IMG/VR virus record: IMGVR_UViG_3300046804_004208
Location: 39,862-103,861 of that record
Reading direction: 5' to 3' (one strand)
From: a virus
Length of the DNA stretch: 64,000 bases
Shown: positions 57,500 through 64,000 of the stretch, in pieces
How the letters are laid out: every line of letters starts with the position of its first letter
How positions within the stretch are numbered: the stretch's first letter is position 1
Position numbers and translations under genes: made by a program
The notes under the pieces: generated by a model
Told to the model about the DNA's origin: nothing
Seen by the model: the letters and a program-made list of their open reading frames with translations, nothing else
The model's database searches: none

Positions 57500-59446
57500 T
57501 TATCTTGGTATGATTGGCAAATAAAATATTGGCGTTGATGTTTCCCGATCTGTGGGTGCAGAATAAGTTGTTATTCTGTCTATTTCTGTCCAAGTTGAAT
57601 TATCGTTTGATCCATATACAATCCAAGATTTTGGGTCTTGAGTGCTAGCATTATCTGCAGTTGTCCATTTATAACCTGTTATATCTAGTGAGGATAATAG
57701 ATCAATTGTTAATGATACTGGAAGTGATGAACTTGTAAATTTAGTAGATGTTGAAGAATCTATTAAATTACTTGGATTTAAACCTCCACTACTAGAAATT
57801 ATAGTTCCGTATGGATATAAAATATTTGATTGATTATATGTCAATATAAATTCTGCCACTTGAGTTGATGAAGAAGATCTTGCTTGTGTTATTTCCCATT
57901 TAATGTATCTATATGAAACTTTTAAATCTTGAGTATTTTTCGAAGGAAATTTTCTTGTAAGTCTTGGACCCCAAATTAATCTAACCGCACCATTTCCACC
58001 ATCTTCATAATCTAGATCAGTGTTGTCTGATCCTGCTCCACCACCACCAAAATCTCCTGGTTTTGATGGTTGATAGTCTAAACCACCCCTAAATCCTTGA
58101 GCACCAGATGGATATGTTGCGCTTTCTCCATTAGATCCTCCTGTACCTCCACCACCATCATTATTTGATCCTTGTCCTCCAGATCCGCTAGAACCCTCTC
58201 CATAAATTCCTACACCTCCACCAGATCCAGAAGTATCTGATGATCCACTTCCTCCTCCACCACCACCTGCTCCACCAGATCCTGCTGAACCACCTTGACC
58301 TACGTTACTAACAACATTTCCACCATTTCCACCATTTCCACTATAACCTCCTGCACCACCACCACCTCCAGAATCATTTGAAGATCCACCTCGTGTACCA
58401 CCACTTCCACCATTTCCCCCACCATCTCCAACATATGTTCCACCAGTTCCTCCAATATCATTAAGATAAATTGCACCTTGTCCGCCTTTACCTGCAACTG
58501 TTGTATTGCTTATAAAATAACTTTCTCCACCATTAGATGCTCTATTGGTGGAACTAACGATTTGTCTTACTCCTCCTTTACCAACAGTGATGTCATATGT
58601 GCTTCCTGGAGATACTGGTATTGTATTTTTCCATCCTAATCCTCCACCACCAGCTCCAGAAGATCCTGATGCTCCACCTGCTCCTCCTCCACCACCACCA
58701 ACGCATACTGCAGAAACCTCATAAACTCCTTGTGGACAAGTCCAAGTACGTGTTTGTGAGAATGTATTTACTCTATACCCGCTATTTGATAGTATATTAA
58801 ATGATTTAAAACCAGATGATCTATCATAAAATCCAGAAACACCAGCTCTTGTGGTGTTTATATGTATGTCCATTGTGCTTATTCCAGTTGAGAAACCATT
58901 TTCATAAAAGGTAATTGACCAAACTAAAGGTTGTGTATCATAATTATTAAAACCTGCATATATTATTTGTGTTTGTTTATTTGGAGTTGTTCCTGAAGTT
59001 ATTTTTACTGGACCATTGTATCCATACTTGTTAATATCATTATAAAAGCTTCCTCCATAAAATTCAGTTCCAGTTGAAGCACATATAAAAATTTTATCGT
59101 ATGGTATTGTATTTGGTGATGTGAAAGTTGGATTGGTATTGTGAGAATAGTTATTATCATTAAAAACAATATAACTATCTGCCCCAAGAAAAATAGAATT
59201 GTATGTGTTTCCATTAAACCATACATAAAAACCTAAATCTATGTAAGGTATAGATAAATCTTTTGCATATCCATTTCTTGTGTCTGTTACGGATAAGTTG
59301 GTATTGATTAGTGTTGGAATGGTTACTTTTGGTATTTTTACAATTTCTGTATCATCTATTTTAAAAAGTTGTTGTCCAGTTTCTGTTGTATTTGAAACTG
59401 TAGGTGTTATTGTTGGGACATTAAGTAAGTTTTGAATGATTGTCAT
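57500..59446 (-). CDS. Gly-rich tail-fibre adhesin with discoidin-like C-terminus
   Basis: 648 aa. The N-terminal domain (1-245) is a beta-rich nidogen-like region (FYVWFNGNTYNSIFLGADSY). From about 250 to 490 there are many Gly-rich runs like those of S16/T2 gp38 receptor-binding loops. The C-terminal about 130 residues (SYRYIKWEITQARSSSSTQV ... WIVYGSNDNSTWTEIDRITT) fit an F5/8-type (discoidin-like) carbohydrate-binding fold. Probable host-receptor adhesin. Confidence 0.8.
   Translation of the reverse strand: MTIIQNLLNVPTITPTVSNTTETGQQLFKIDDTEIVKIPKVTIPTLINTNLSVTDTRNGYAKDLSIPYIDLGFYVWFNGNTYNSIFLGADSYIVFNDNNYSHNTNPTFTSPNTIPYDKIFICASTGTEFYGGSFYNDINKYGYNGPVKITSGTTPNKQTQIIYAGFNNYDTQPLVWSITFYENGFSTGISTMDIHINTTRAGVSGFYDRSSGFKSFNILSNSGYRVNTFSQTRTWTCPQGVYEVSAVCVGGGGGGAGGASGSSGAGGGGLGWKNTIPVSPGSTYDITVGKGGVRQIVSSTNRASNGGESYFISNTTVAGKGGQGAIYLNDIGGTGGTYVGDGGGNGGSGGTRGGSSNDSGGGGGAGGYSGNGGNGGNVVSNVGQGGSAGSGGAGGGGGGSGSSDTSGSGGGVGIYGEGSSGSGGQGSNNDGGGGTGGSNGESATYPSGAQGFRGGLDYQPSKPGDFGGGGAGSDNTDLDYEDGGNGAVRLIWGPRLTRKFPSKNTQDLKVSYRYIKWEITQARSSSSTQVAEFILTYNQSNILYPYGTIISSSGGLNPSNLIDSSTSTKFTSSSLPVSLTIDLLSSLDITGYKWTTADNASTQDPKSWIVYGSNDNSTWTEIDRITTYSAPTDRETSTPIFYLPIIPR
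57985..58700 (-). repeat. Gly-rich repeat region in adhesin
   Basis: Irregular GGxGG and SGGxG codon repeats (on the + strand ccaccacc/cctcc) covering about 240 codons. A likely site of slippage and recombination that varies receptor specificity. Confidence 0.8.
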
Positions 59447-59449
59447 GAG

Positions 59450-60025
59450 TTAAGTTAAACCAGTTCCTGCGATTACAAAAGTTGGAGTTGAACCACCGGT
59501 TATACAAAGTAAAGTACACAATCCTCTTTGTGCTAGTGTTCTTGTTGTTGTATTTACCGCAGTTCCAGATAGGTATAGTGTTATATTTGCTTCTTGACCT
59601 GATTGTTTTGATATGCTTATATCTGATGAGGAGTTATTATAAATGGTAATTGTATCACCCGAAGAAAATACCGAAACTGGTATTAATACGTTTGAATTTG
59701 TTGCAATGTGTTTTCCAGTGTCTGATCCACTTAATGTGTATTGAGTTGTCTTTAAGTTTTGTGGAACTCCAGATATGATTGAACCTTGAACACCTTGAGA
59801 ACCTTGACTGCTTAAACCTTGTAATCCTTGAGTACCTTGTAAACCTTGTAAACCTTGAGTACCTTGAAGTCCTTGGAGTCCTTGGAATCCTTGGGTACCC
59901 TGAAGACCTTGAAGTCCTTGAGTGCCTTGACTACTTAAACCTTGAAGTCCTTGAGTACCTTGTAATCCTTGAGTACCTTGAAGACCTATAAAACTACTTC
60001 CCAATAATCCAGATAGTGTTGGCAT
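59450..60025 (-). CDS. Collagen-like fibre protein
   Basis: 191 aa. About 22 Gly-x-Gln or Gly-x-y triplets (GLQGTQ, GLQGLQ) span residues 14-84, broken twice by GLSSQ. A C-terminal beta domain (SGSDTGKHIATNSNVLIPVS) ends the chain as a trimerisation or receptor-binding head. The gene ends 3 bp before the Gly-rich adhesin and probably acts with it. Confidence 0.85.
   Translation of the reverse strand: MPTLSGLLGSSFIGLQGTQGLQGTQGLQGLSSQGTQGLQGLQGTQGFQGLQGLQGTQGLQGLQGTQGLQGLSSQGSQGVQGSIISGVPQNLKTTQYTLSGSDTGKHIATNSNVLIPVSVFSSGDTITIYNNSSSDISISKQSGQEANITLYLSGTAVNTTTRTLAQRGLCTLLCITGGSTPTFVIAGTGLT
59778..59988 (-). repeat. Collagen-type GXY coding repeat
   Basis: Short repeats of the ccttgaagtcc/ccttgagtacc kind on the + strand. 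They explain the periodicity; there are no spacers, so this is not a CRISPR array. Confidence 0.9.
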
Positions 60026-60049
60026 TATAATTTTGAATACTATTGAAAT

Positions 60050-60057
60050 TATTTATT
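60050..60057 (-). promoter_or_regulatory. Late promoter-like octamer (AATAAATA) for fibre operon
   Basis: AATAAATA on the minus strand, 24 bp before the collagen-like gene; divergent to the sigma70 promoter at 60068. Confidence 0.45.
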
Positions 60058-60067
60058 TTTAAAATAC

Positions 60068-60097
60068 TTGACAAAACCTAAATATACCCTGTATTAT
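60068..60097 (+). promoter_or_regulatory. Sigma70 promoter with long leader
   Basis: TTGACA (60068-60073), 18 bp, TATTAT (60092-60097). The leader to the GTG at 60221 is about 115 nt and contains a 10-codon ORF (MENPIAGITS) but no obvious terminator. Confidence 0.75.
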
Positions 60098-60220
60098 GGA
60101 AAATCCCATAGCAGGGATTACATCATGAGATTTTGATGTGACATTAGAGCCGTGGAGATTGCCTTTTGAGAAAAAGGTGTACCCCTTTCTCTATACGGAT
60201 GTAGAGTTCAATTAAATTTA

Positions 60221-60844
60221 GTGCAAAACTTCTTTACTGTAGCCCTGCCCCTTTTGGCAACGGTTACAACCAGTACGGCAACACTGCCATCATCTGCTAG
60301 TGCTCCTTCATATTCCATTATTAAGGAGTTTGAACCAGAGAAGACAGCGATCCTAGAGGTTGCTCCCGAAAAGCCAAAAGAGAAAAGGCTAATTTGTAAA
60401 GGGTGTTCAGAATATGAAAACCTTGCTGTTGAATATTTTCAAGAACAAGGAATTAGAGACAGAAACGCCCTTGCTACCATCCTTGGCAATATTAAGCAAG
60501 AATCTATGTTTGCGCCTAATATTTGTGAAGGTGGTAGCAGGACCAGTTACCGTGGCTGCTGGCGTGGTTACGGTTTGATCCAATGGACATCTGCCGATCG
60601 TTATTATGGATTGGGTGATTTTGCTAAAAAGTATGGTGGAGATCCATCATCACTTCAAACGCAACTTCGTTATCTAACAAATGAGGTTCAGTGGCAACGA
60701 ATCGTAGACCGCATGAAAACTCCTGGTAAGTCTATTGATCGTTACATGGACTATGCGTATAGTTGGATTGGTTGGGGCATTCATGGTGCCCGCACTTCGT
60801 ATGCTCATGAGTATGCTAACCGACTGATCACGGTAGAAGTTTGA
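60221..60844 (+). CDS. Secreted tail-lysozyme-like muramidase
   Basis: 207 aa from a GTG. An N-terminal hydrophobic stretch (FFTVALPLLATVTTSTATLP) could be a signal peptide. Then NALATILGNIKQESMFAPNI (catalytic Glu), GYGLIQWTSADRYYGLGDFA and LQTQLRYLTNEVQW, the pattern of the Phage_tail_lysozyme family. Under its own early-type promoter, unlike other lysis genes. Confidence 0.78.
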   Translation: MQNFFTVALPLLATVTTSTATLPSSASAPSYSIIKEFEPEKTAILEVAPEKPKEKRLICKGCSEYENLAVEYFQEQGIRDRNALATILGNIKQESMFAPNICEGGSRTSYRGCWRGYGLIQWTSADRYYGLGDFAKKYGGDPSSLQTQLRYLTNEVQWQRIVDRMKTPGKSIDRYMDYAYSWIGWGIHGARTSYAHEYANRLITVEV

Positions 60845-60859
60845 TACAATAGAATAATA

Positions 60860-60883
60860 AGGGAGAATTATGTTTCTCCCTTT
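60860..60883 (+). terminator. Probable terminator
   Basis: GGGAGAA/TTCTCCC stem with a short T-run (TTT) interrupted by C; weak. Confidence 0.55.
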
Positions 60884-60922
60884 CTCGTATACATATAAAA
60901 GTAAAATTTACTGAAAAACATT

Positions 60923-61114
60923 ATGTCTAATACAGTACAACAAATCACCGATGCAGTAACTGCTTGGCAAACTGAAGACGAAAAGTTTGTTGGTGGAAAC
61001 AGTGCCGCAGGTACAAGAGCACGTAAGGCACTTCAGGAACTTTCAAAACTCGTCAAAGCACGTAGGTTGGAGATTTCTGAGGAGAAGAACGCTCGTAAGG
61101 CAGAAAAGGCTTGA
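60923..61114 (+). CDS. Histone H1-like (Hc1-type) small basic protein
   Basis: 63 aa. GGNSAAGTRARKALQELSKL then VKARRLEISEEKNARKAEKA follows the Hc1 pattern (AAGxRaRkaLqELsKLxKxxRkeI). Probably binds and bends or compacts DNA. The -35 of the tRNA promoter overlaps its stop codon. Confidence 0.72.
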   Translation: MSNTVQQITDAVTAWQTEDEKFVGGNSAAGTRARKALQELSKLVKARRLEISEEKNARKAEKA

Positions 61115-61139
61115 CGGGTAGGGTCTAGTACCTTATAAT
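61111..61139 (+). promoter_or_regulatory. Sigma70 promoter for tRNA cluster
   Basis: TTGACG (61111-61116), 17 bp, TATAAT (61134-61139). About 80 nt of leader precede the first tRNA. Confidence 0.85.
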
Positions 61140-61225
61140 ACTCTCATGGGCAGGCGAGGTTCCAACCCTTCCATAAGACCCACCCCCTTCATGCCTCTCA
61201 TAGAAGCACAAACAGAAGGGGTTAT

Positions 61226-61297
61226 GGGACTGTCGCCTATTGGATAAGGCCCACTGCTTATAACGGTGTGAAGAGGGTTCAATTCCCTCCAGTCCTA
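61226..61297 (+). tRNA. tRNA-Ile(UAU)
   Basis: Acceptor GGGACTG/CAGTCCT, anticodon loop CTTATAA (UAU, reads AUA), T-arm GAGGG-TTCAATT-CCCTC, discriminator A. Useful for AUA codons, which an AT-rich phage uses more than its host. Confidence 0.88.
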
Positions 61298-61320
61298 CTG
61301 GCAATCTTTTATTGTCTTAT

Positions 61321-61394
61321 GGGTTAGTAGCTCAGATGGATAGAGCAATTCACTTCTAATGAATTGGTCGGGGGTTCGAGTCCCTCCTAACCCG
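61321..61394 (+). tRNA. tRNA-Arg(UCU)
   Basis: Acceptor GGGTTAG/CTAACCC, D-arm GCTC/GAGC, anticodon loop CTTCTAA (UCU), T-arm GGGGG-TTCGAGT-CCCTC, discriminator G. Reads AGA/AGG; AGA is abundant in these genes. Confidence 0.95.
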
Positions 61395-61429
61395 CTTGGA
61401 GTTTATCTCCATATATAAACTGATAGAGG

Positions 61430-61470
61430 GTAAGTCCCTGTTATATCCTTATGAGATATAACACACTTAC
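61430..61470 (+). ncRNA. Structured RNA hairpin in tRNA cluster
   Basis: Outer stem GTAAGT/ACTTAC, internal loop, inner perfect 9-bp stem TGTTATATC/GATATAACA and a 7-nt loop CTTATGA. Not a cloverleaf. No T-run follows, so it is not a terminator. Confidence 0.55.
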
Positions 61471-61480
61471 TCCATCAAAT

Positions 61481-61561
61481 GTAGGAAGTGCAACACCTCT
61501 CGCTGGTTTAGACTGGATGATGTGAAAGGTGATTCTGTCCGCACATAGAAATCCCTCCTAC
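61481..61561 (+). ncRNA. Second nested-stem RNA in tRNA cluster
   Basis: Nested pairings GTAGGA/TCCTAC (61481-61486 with 61556-61561), GTGC/GCAC (61488-61491 with 61541-61544) and CACCT/AGGTG (61494-61498 with 61527-61531). No tRNA motifs or ORF seen. Confidence 0.4.
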
Positions 61562-61567
61562 CACCAT

Positions 61568-61640
61568 TCCCATCGACCGAGCAAGCGAACGGGCCCGACT
61601 GTTAATCGGAGATTGGTAGGGGCAGTACCTACGATGGGAG
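61568..61640 (+). tRNA. tRNA-Asn(GUU)-like gene with aberrant T-loop
   Basis: Acceptor TCCCATC/GATGGGA, anticodon loop CTGTTAA (GUU), T-stem GTAGG/CCTAC, but the T-loop reads GGCAGTA instead of TTCRANY and the D-arm is weak. May be degenerate or unusual. Confidence 0.5.
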
Positions 61641-61690
61641 TTCTAACCTTTAAAATATTATAAATAACAATAAAATTAGAGGTTAGAATG
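61641..61690 (+). promoter_or_regulatory. Start-codon hairpin enclosing late promoter (HNH gene)
   Basis: TTCTAACCTTTAA (61641-61653) pairs with TTAGAGGTTAGAA (61676-61688), 13 bp with one G-U. The right arm covers the RBS (agagg) and the first base of the ATG. The loop contains TATAAATA at 61659-61666, predicted to start mRNA near 61672, without the left arm. Confidence 0.82.
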
Positions 61691-62227
61691 TCTGGAAAAA
61701 GAGTTGTTGAATTTCGTCAAAGAAGAAAAAGATGGGCAGTTGAAGCATTTGGTGGAAAATGCGGTATTTGTGGTTATGATAAATGTGTTGAAGCATTAGA
61801 GTTTCATCATATAGACCCTAATCAAAAAGATTTTACACCATCAGCATCTGTAGCAAACCGACAAGTATTTGTTGAAGAACTTAGAAAGTGTGTTTGTTTG
61901 TGTTCTAACTGTCACCGTGAAGTTCATTCTGGTATTACCCAAATTCCAGATAATGTGTTAAAATTTGATGAAAATTTCTCTAATAAACCTGTTCCAGAAA
62001 AACCAAAGCACCCTTGTAAAGAGTGTGGAAAACTAACAATTATCAACCAACTATTTTGTTCAGTAAAGTGTTCTCGTAAAAATAGAGAAGTTACTGATTG
62101 GCCAAGTAATCAAGAACTACAAAAATTAGTTAATCAACACGGTTATCGTGGAACTGGTAGAATATTTGGTGTTAGTGATAATGCTGTTAGAAAAAGACTA
62201 AAACGCCCCCATAGTTTTAGCAGTTAA
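61688..62227 (+). CDS. HNH homing endonuclease between tRNA genes
   Basis: 179 aa. CGICGYDKCVEALEFHHIDP and LCSNCHREVHSG form the zinc-bound HNH (beta-beta-alpha) core. A second zinc motif CKECGKLTIINQLFCSVKCS and a C-terminal HTH (LQKLVNQHGYRGTGRIFGVS) provide DNA binding. Its last 23 bp are the 5' end of a tRNA-Thr gene, and its upstream edge abuts a tRNA-Asn-like gene, so it is inserted inside the tRNA cluster. Confidence 0.92.
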   Translation: MSGKRVVEFRQRRKRWAVEAFGGKCGICGYDKCVEALEFHHIDPNQKDFTPSASVANRQVFVEELRKCVCLCSNCHREVHSGITQIPDNVLKFDENFSNKPVPEKPKHPCKECGKLTIINQLFCSVKCSRKNREVTDWPSNQELQKLVNQHGYRGTGRIFGVSDNAVRKRLKRPHSFSS

Positions 62228-62277
62228 AATAATCGCCTTGTAAGCGATAGTCGCGGGTGCAAATCCTCGCTGGGGGC
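62205..62277 (+). tRNA. tRNA-Thr(UGU) overlapping HNH gene end
   Basis: Acceptor GCCCCCA/TGGGGGC, D-stem GTTTT/AAAAT, anticodon stem ATCGC/GCGAT, loop CTTGTAA (UGU). The T-arm GCGGG-TGCAAAT-CCTCGC has one extra T (bulge) in the 3' strand. The HNH stop codon lies in its D-arm. Confidence 0.75.
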
Positions 62278-62306
62278 TTGACATAATACTCATTATGTCT
62301 TATACT
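62278..62306 (+). promoter_or_regulatory. Sigma70 promoter before tRNA-Gly
   Basis: TTGACA (62278-62283) starting on the base after tRNA-Thr, 17 bp, TATACT (62301-62306). Confidence 0.75.
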
Positions 62307-62334
62307 TTTCCTATCCGTGTGAAGGAAATGTGCT

Positions 62335-62350
62335 GGGAGAGAAATCTCCC
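62335..62350 (+). other. GNRA-capped hairpin 5' of tRNA-Gly
   Basis: GGGAGA-GAAA-TCTCCC ends 6 nt before the tRNA; perhaps a processing signal. The following ACTTTT is too weak for a good terminator. Confidence 0.5.
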
Positions 62351-62356
62351 ACTTTT

Positions 62357-62427
62357 GCGAATGTGGTGTAGCGGTAACATCCCATCCTTCCAAGTTGGTG
62401 TCACGGGTTCGATCCCCGTCATTCGCT
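62357..62427 (+). tRNA. tRNA-Gly(UCC)
   Basis: Acceptor GCGAATG/CATTCGC, anticodon loop CTTCCAA (UCC), T-arm ACGGG-TTCGATC-CCCGT, discriminator T. One T-T mismatch in the anticodon stem. Confidence 0.9.
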
Positions 62428-62452
62428 TATAAAACGTAAAAACCGAAAAGGC

Positions 62453-62486
62453 TTGACTGATCCCAAAGGAAATGTTAAGATAAATA
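62453..62486 (+). promoter_or_regulatory. Overlapping early and late promoters for the porin
   Basis: TTGACT (62453-62458), 17 bp, TAAGAT (62476-62481) with an extended TG, overlapped by the late octamer GATAAATA (62479-62486). Both would transcribe the porin. Confidence 0.65.
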
Positions 62487-62556
62487 CCGTGAAGTGATGT
62501 TGCCTCAACTACTCGCATAGTCACACATTATGTCCTATAGAACAAAAACAAATTTT

Positions 62557-64000
62557 ATGAAACTCAAACAACTGATGCTTGCACCTGTTGCTCTGGGAAT
62601 GGTTGCTCCTGTTGCTGCGAATGCTGCAGATCTCAATATGGCAGCAGTCAACCAATATGCTTCCTCCGAGCAGGTTACAAGTATTAATCAACTTTCTGAT
62701 GTTCAACCTACCGATTGGGCTTATCAAGCACTTTCTAATCTTGTTGAGCGTTATGGATGTGTTGCTGGTTATCCTAATGGCACTTATGGTGGTGGTAAGG
62801 CAATGACCCGTTATGAGGCAGCAGCACTTCTTAATGCGTGCCTTGATCGTGTAACCGAACAAACTGATGAACTGAAGCGTCTTGCTAACGAATTCCGTGA
62901 TGAACTGACTGTAATTCAGGGTAAAGTTGCTTCTCTTGAAACTCAAGTTGGTGAACTTGAAGCAACCCAGTTCTCCACCACTACTAAACTCCGTGGTGAA
63001 GCATCCTTCGTTCTCGGTAACGTTGATGATTATCAAACTAAAGGTGGTGATGTAACTCACGCTGCATTTAACTACGATCTTCGTCTAAACCTGGATACCT
63101 CATTCACTGGTAAGGATCTACTCAAGACCCGTTTGCGTTCTGCTAACTTTAGTAGTGATCCTTTTGGTTCTAGTTCTTCTCTGTTCAAACTGGACAAAGC
63201 AGACAACACTTCCAGTGAAGTTGGTAACAATGTAGTCATCGACCGTCTGTATTATTCATTCCCCGTGTTCAATGGAAGCACCACTCTGACTGCTGGTGCT
63301 GCTGTTCGTAACACTGAGATCTCCTGGGTTCCTTCTGCATACAAGTCTGGTATTCTTGACTTCTTTGCTGTTGCTGGTACTCCTGGTGTTTATAACAAGG
63401 CAACTGGTGCTGGTTTCGGTGTTCAGTATGGTAAGAAGGGTCTTGTTGCTGGTGTAAACTATGTTGCCCAAGCAGGTCAAAATAGTTCCAAGGGTGAGTT
63501 TGATGAGACTGGTGCTCTGAACACTCTGGCACAAATCGGTTATCGTGGAACTAACTGGGGTGCTGCTTTCGGTTATCGTTATGGTACTGAAGGCACCCGT
63601 GTTCGTACCTACAACGGTCTTGATGGTGCTTCTGGTACTCTGGTTCCTGGTCAAACCTCTAACGGTTATGCTCTGAACGCATACTGGCAACCTAAGAAGT
63701 CTGGTATTGTTCCTTCTGTCTCCGCAGGTTATGGTTGGAACACTGTAAGTGGTACTCAAAGTGCTGCTACCAACAGTCAGTCCTGGATGGCAGGTCTGAC
63801 TTGGGATGATGTGTTTGTTGATGGAAACTCTGCTGGTGTTGCTATCGGTCAAGCACCTACTGGTGAAGATCTGGAGAAGGCAACGATGCTTGAAGTTTTC
63901 TACAAGTATCAAGTGTCTGATAACATCAGCGTCACTCCTGCTATCATCTACGGTAGTGACAACCAACGTCTTGCTGGTAACTCCTCTAACTGGGGTGGTG
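62557..64000 (+). CDS. Cyanobacterial SLH-domain outer-membrane porin (3' end outside window)
   Basis: 481 residues to the window edge. The start at 62557 gives the signal peptide MKLKQLMLAPVALGMVAPVA with an ANA-type cleavage; an in-frame ATG at 62530 is possible. SLH domain: INQLSDVQPTDWAYQALSNL, then VERYGCVAGYPNGTYGGGKA and MTRYEAAALLNACLD. A short coiled coil and a 16-strand-type barrel (alternating GYRWGTEG-like strands) follow. This is the Som/iron-uptake porin type of Synechococcus. The region is richer in G+C than the surrounding phage DNA, pointing to acquisition from the host. Confidence 0.9.
   Translation, partial: MKLKQLMLAPVALGMVAPVAANAADLNMAAVNQYASSEQVTSINQLSDVQPTDWAYQALSNLVERYGCVAGYPNGTYGGGKAMTRYEAAALLNACLDRVTEQTDELKRLANEFRDELTVIQGKVASLETQVGELEATQFSTTTKLRGEASFVLGNVDDYQTKGGDVTHAAFNYDLRLNLDTSFTGKDLLKTRLRSANFSSDPFGSSSSLFKLDKADNTSSEVGNNVVIDRLYYSFPVFNGSTTLTAGAAVRNTEISWVPSAYKSGILDFFAVAGTPGVYNKATGAGFGVQYGKKGLVAGVNYVAQAGQNSSKGEFDETGALNTLAQIGYRGTNWGAAFGYRYGTEGTRVRTYNGLDGASGTLVPGQTSNGYALNAYWQPKKSGIVPSVSAGYGWNTVSGTQSAATNSQSWMAGLTWDDVFVDGNSAGVAIGQAPTGEDLEKATMLEVFYKYQVSDNISVTPAIIYGSDNQRLAGNSSNWGG

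Noticed and set aside
59778-59988. Regular short repeats resembling a CRISPR array
   Set aside because: They encode in-frame collagen-like GXQ triplets of a minus-strand gene; there are no unique spacers and no cas genes.
61121-61180. GGGTCT...AGACCC pairing with a T-arm-like GGTTCCAACC, as a possible tRNA
   Set aside because: Too short for a cloverleaf, no anticodon arm, and it contains the -10 box of the tRNA promoter.
1-64000. Lysogeny functions (integrase, attachment site, repressor) or insertion sequences
   Set aside because: No integrase, transposase or long terminal repeat was recognised; the content is that of a lytic T4-like phage.
1-64000. Photosynthesis genes (psbA, psbD, hli) typical of cyanophages
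   Set aside because: None is present in this window; they may lie elsewhere in the genome.

Overview
The window is a stretch of a T4-like myovirus genome, almost certainly a cyanophage infecting marine Synechococcus or Prochlorococcus. The evidence is the T4 core gene set in T4-like order (gp18-19-20-21-22-23, gp3, uvsY, uvsW, gp55, gp47-46, gp45-44-62-regA-43, uvsX, gp41, gp61, nrdA-nrdB) combined with cyanophage-typical accessory genes (cobS and a cobT-like gene, hsp20, a MazG-like gene, a DUF3110-like gene) and, at the right edge, a cyanobacterial SLH-domain porin. The DNA is AT-rich and nearly all genes lie on the + strand. The exceptions are two minus-strand islands, 49393-50074 and 55232-60025.

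Layout. 1-8240: tail sheath and tube, portal, prohead protease, scaffold and major capsid protein. 8270-15316: small late genes, gp3, recombination and late-transcription genes. 15335-20856: late genes for proteins with a T4-like capsid-targeting N-terminus, plus the CobT-like gene. 20948-35464: cobS and the replication module, interrupted by a probable restriction-modification pair (25533-26944), Hsp20, Sm-like paralogues and a GIY-YIG endonuclease. 35471-41597: two tRNAs and structural or packaged proteins, including a nucleotidyltransferase. 42031-46461: primase and ribonucleotide reductase. 46458-50797: two GIY-YIG endonucleases, another internal-protein candidate and two minus-strand structural genes. 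50778-55235: peptidase, lysozyme and holin-like lysis block plus many tiny ORFs, a secreted metalloprotease and a thermonuclease. 55232-60025 (minus): secreted proteins, a Gly-rich adhesin and a collagen-like protein. 60068-64000: secreted lysozyme, histone H1-like protein, a tRNA cluster with structured RNAs and an HNH endonuclease, and the porin.

Regulation. Two promoter classes are visible: sigma70-type (TTGACA/TATAAT, spacing 17-18) and T4-type late octamers (TATAAATA, GATAAATA, AATAAATA), the latter mostly in front of virion genes. Several terminators are followed directly by a TATAAT box. Three endonuclease genes have a hairpin over or just before the start codon, with a late promoter placed so that late mRNA loses all or part of one arm.

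The most notable candidates are: (1) a programmed -1 frameshift (GGGAAAG then stop, with a downstream stem) that would fuse a short N-terminal module to a GH24 lysozyme; (2) the hairpin/late-promoter control of endonuclease genes; (3) a family of probable capsid-packaged, gp21-processed proteins, one carrying a nucleotidyltransferase domain; (4) a phage nuclease-Dam methylase pair; (5) unexplained structured RNAs in the tRNA cluster; (6) a phage-borne host-type porin. Everything was read by eye; no database search or folding program was run.
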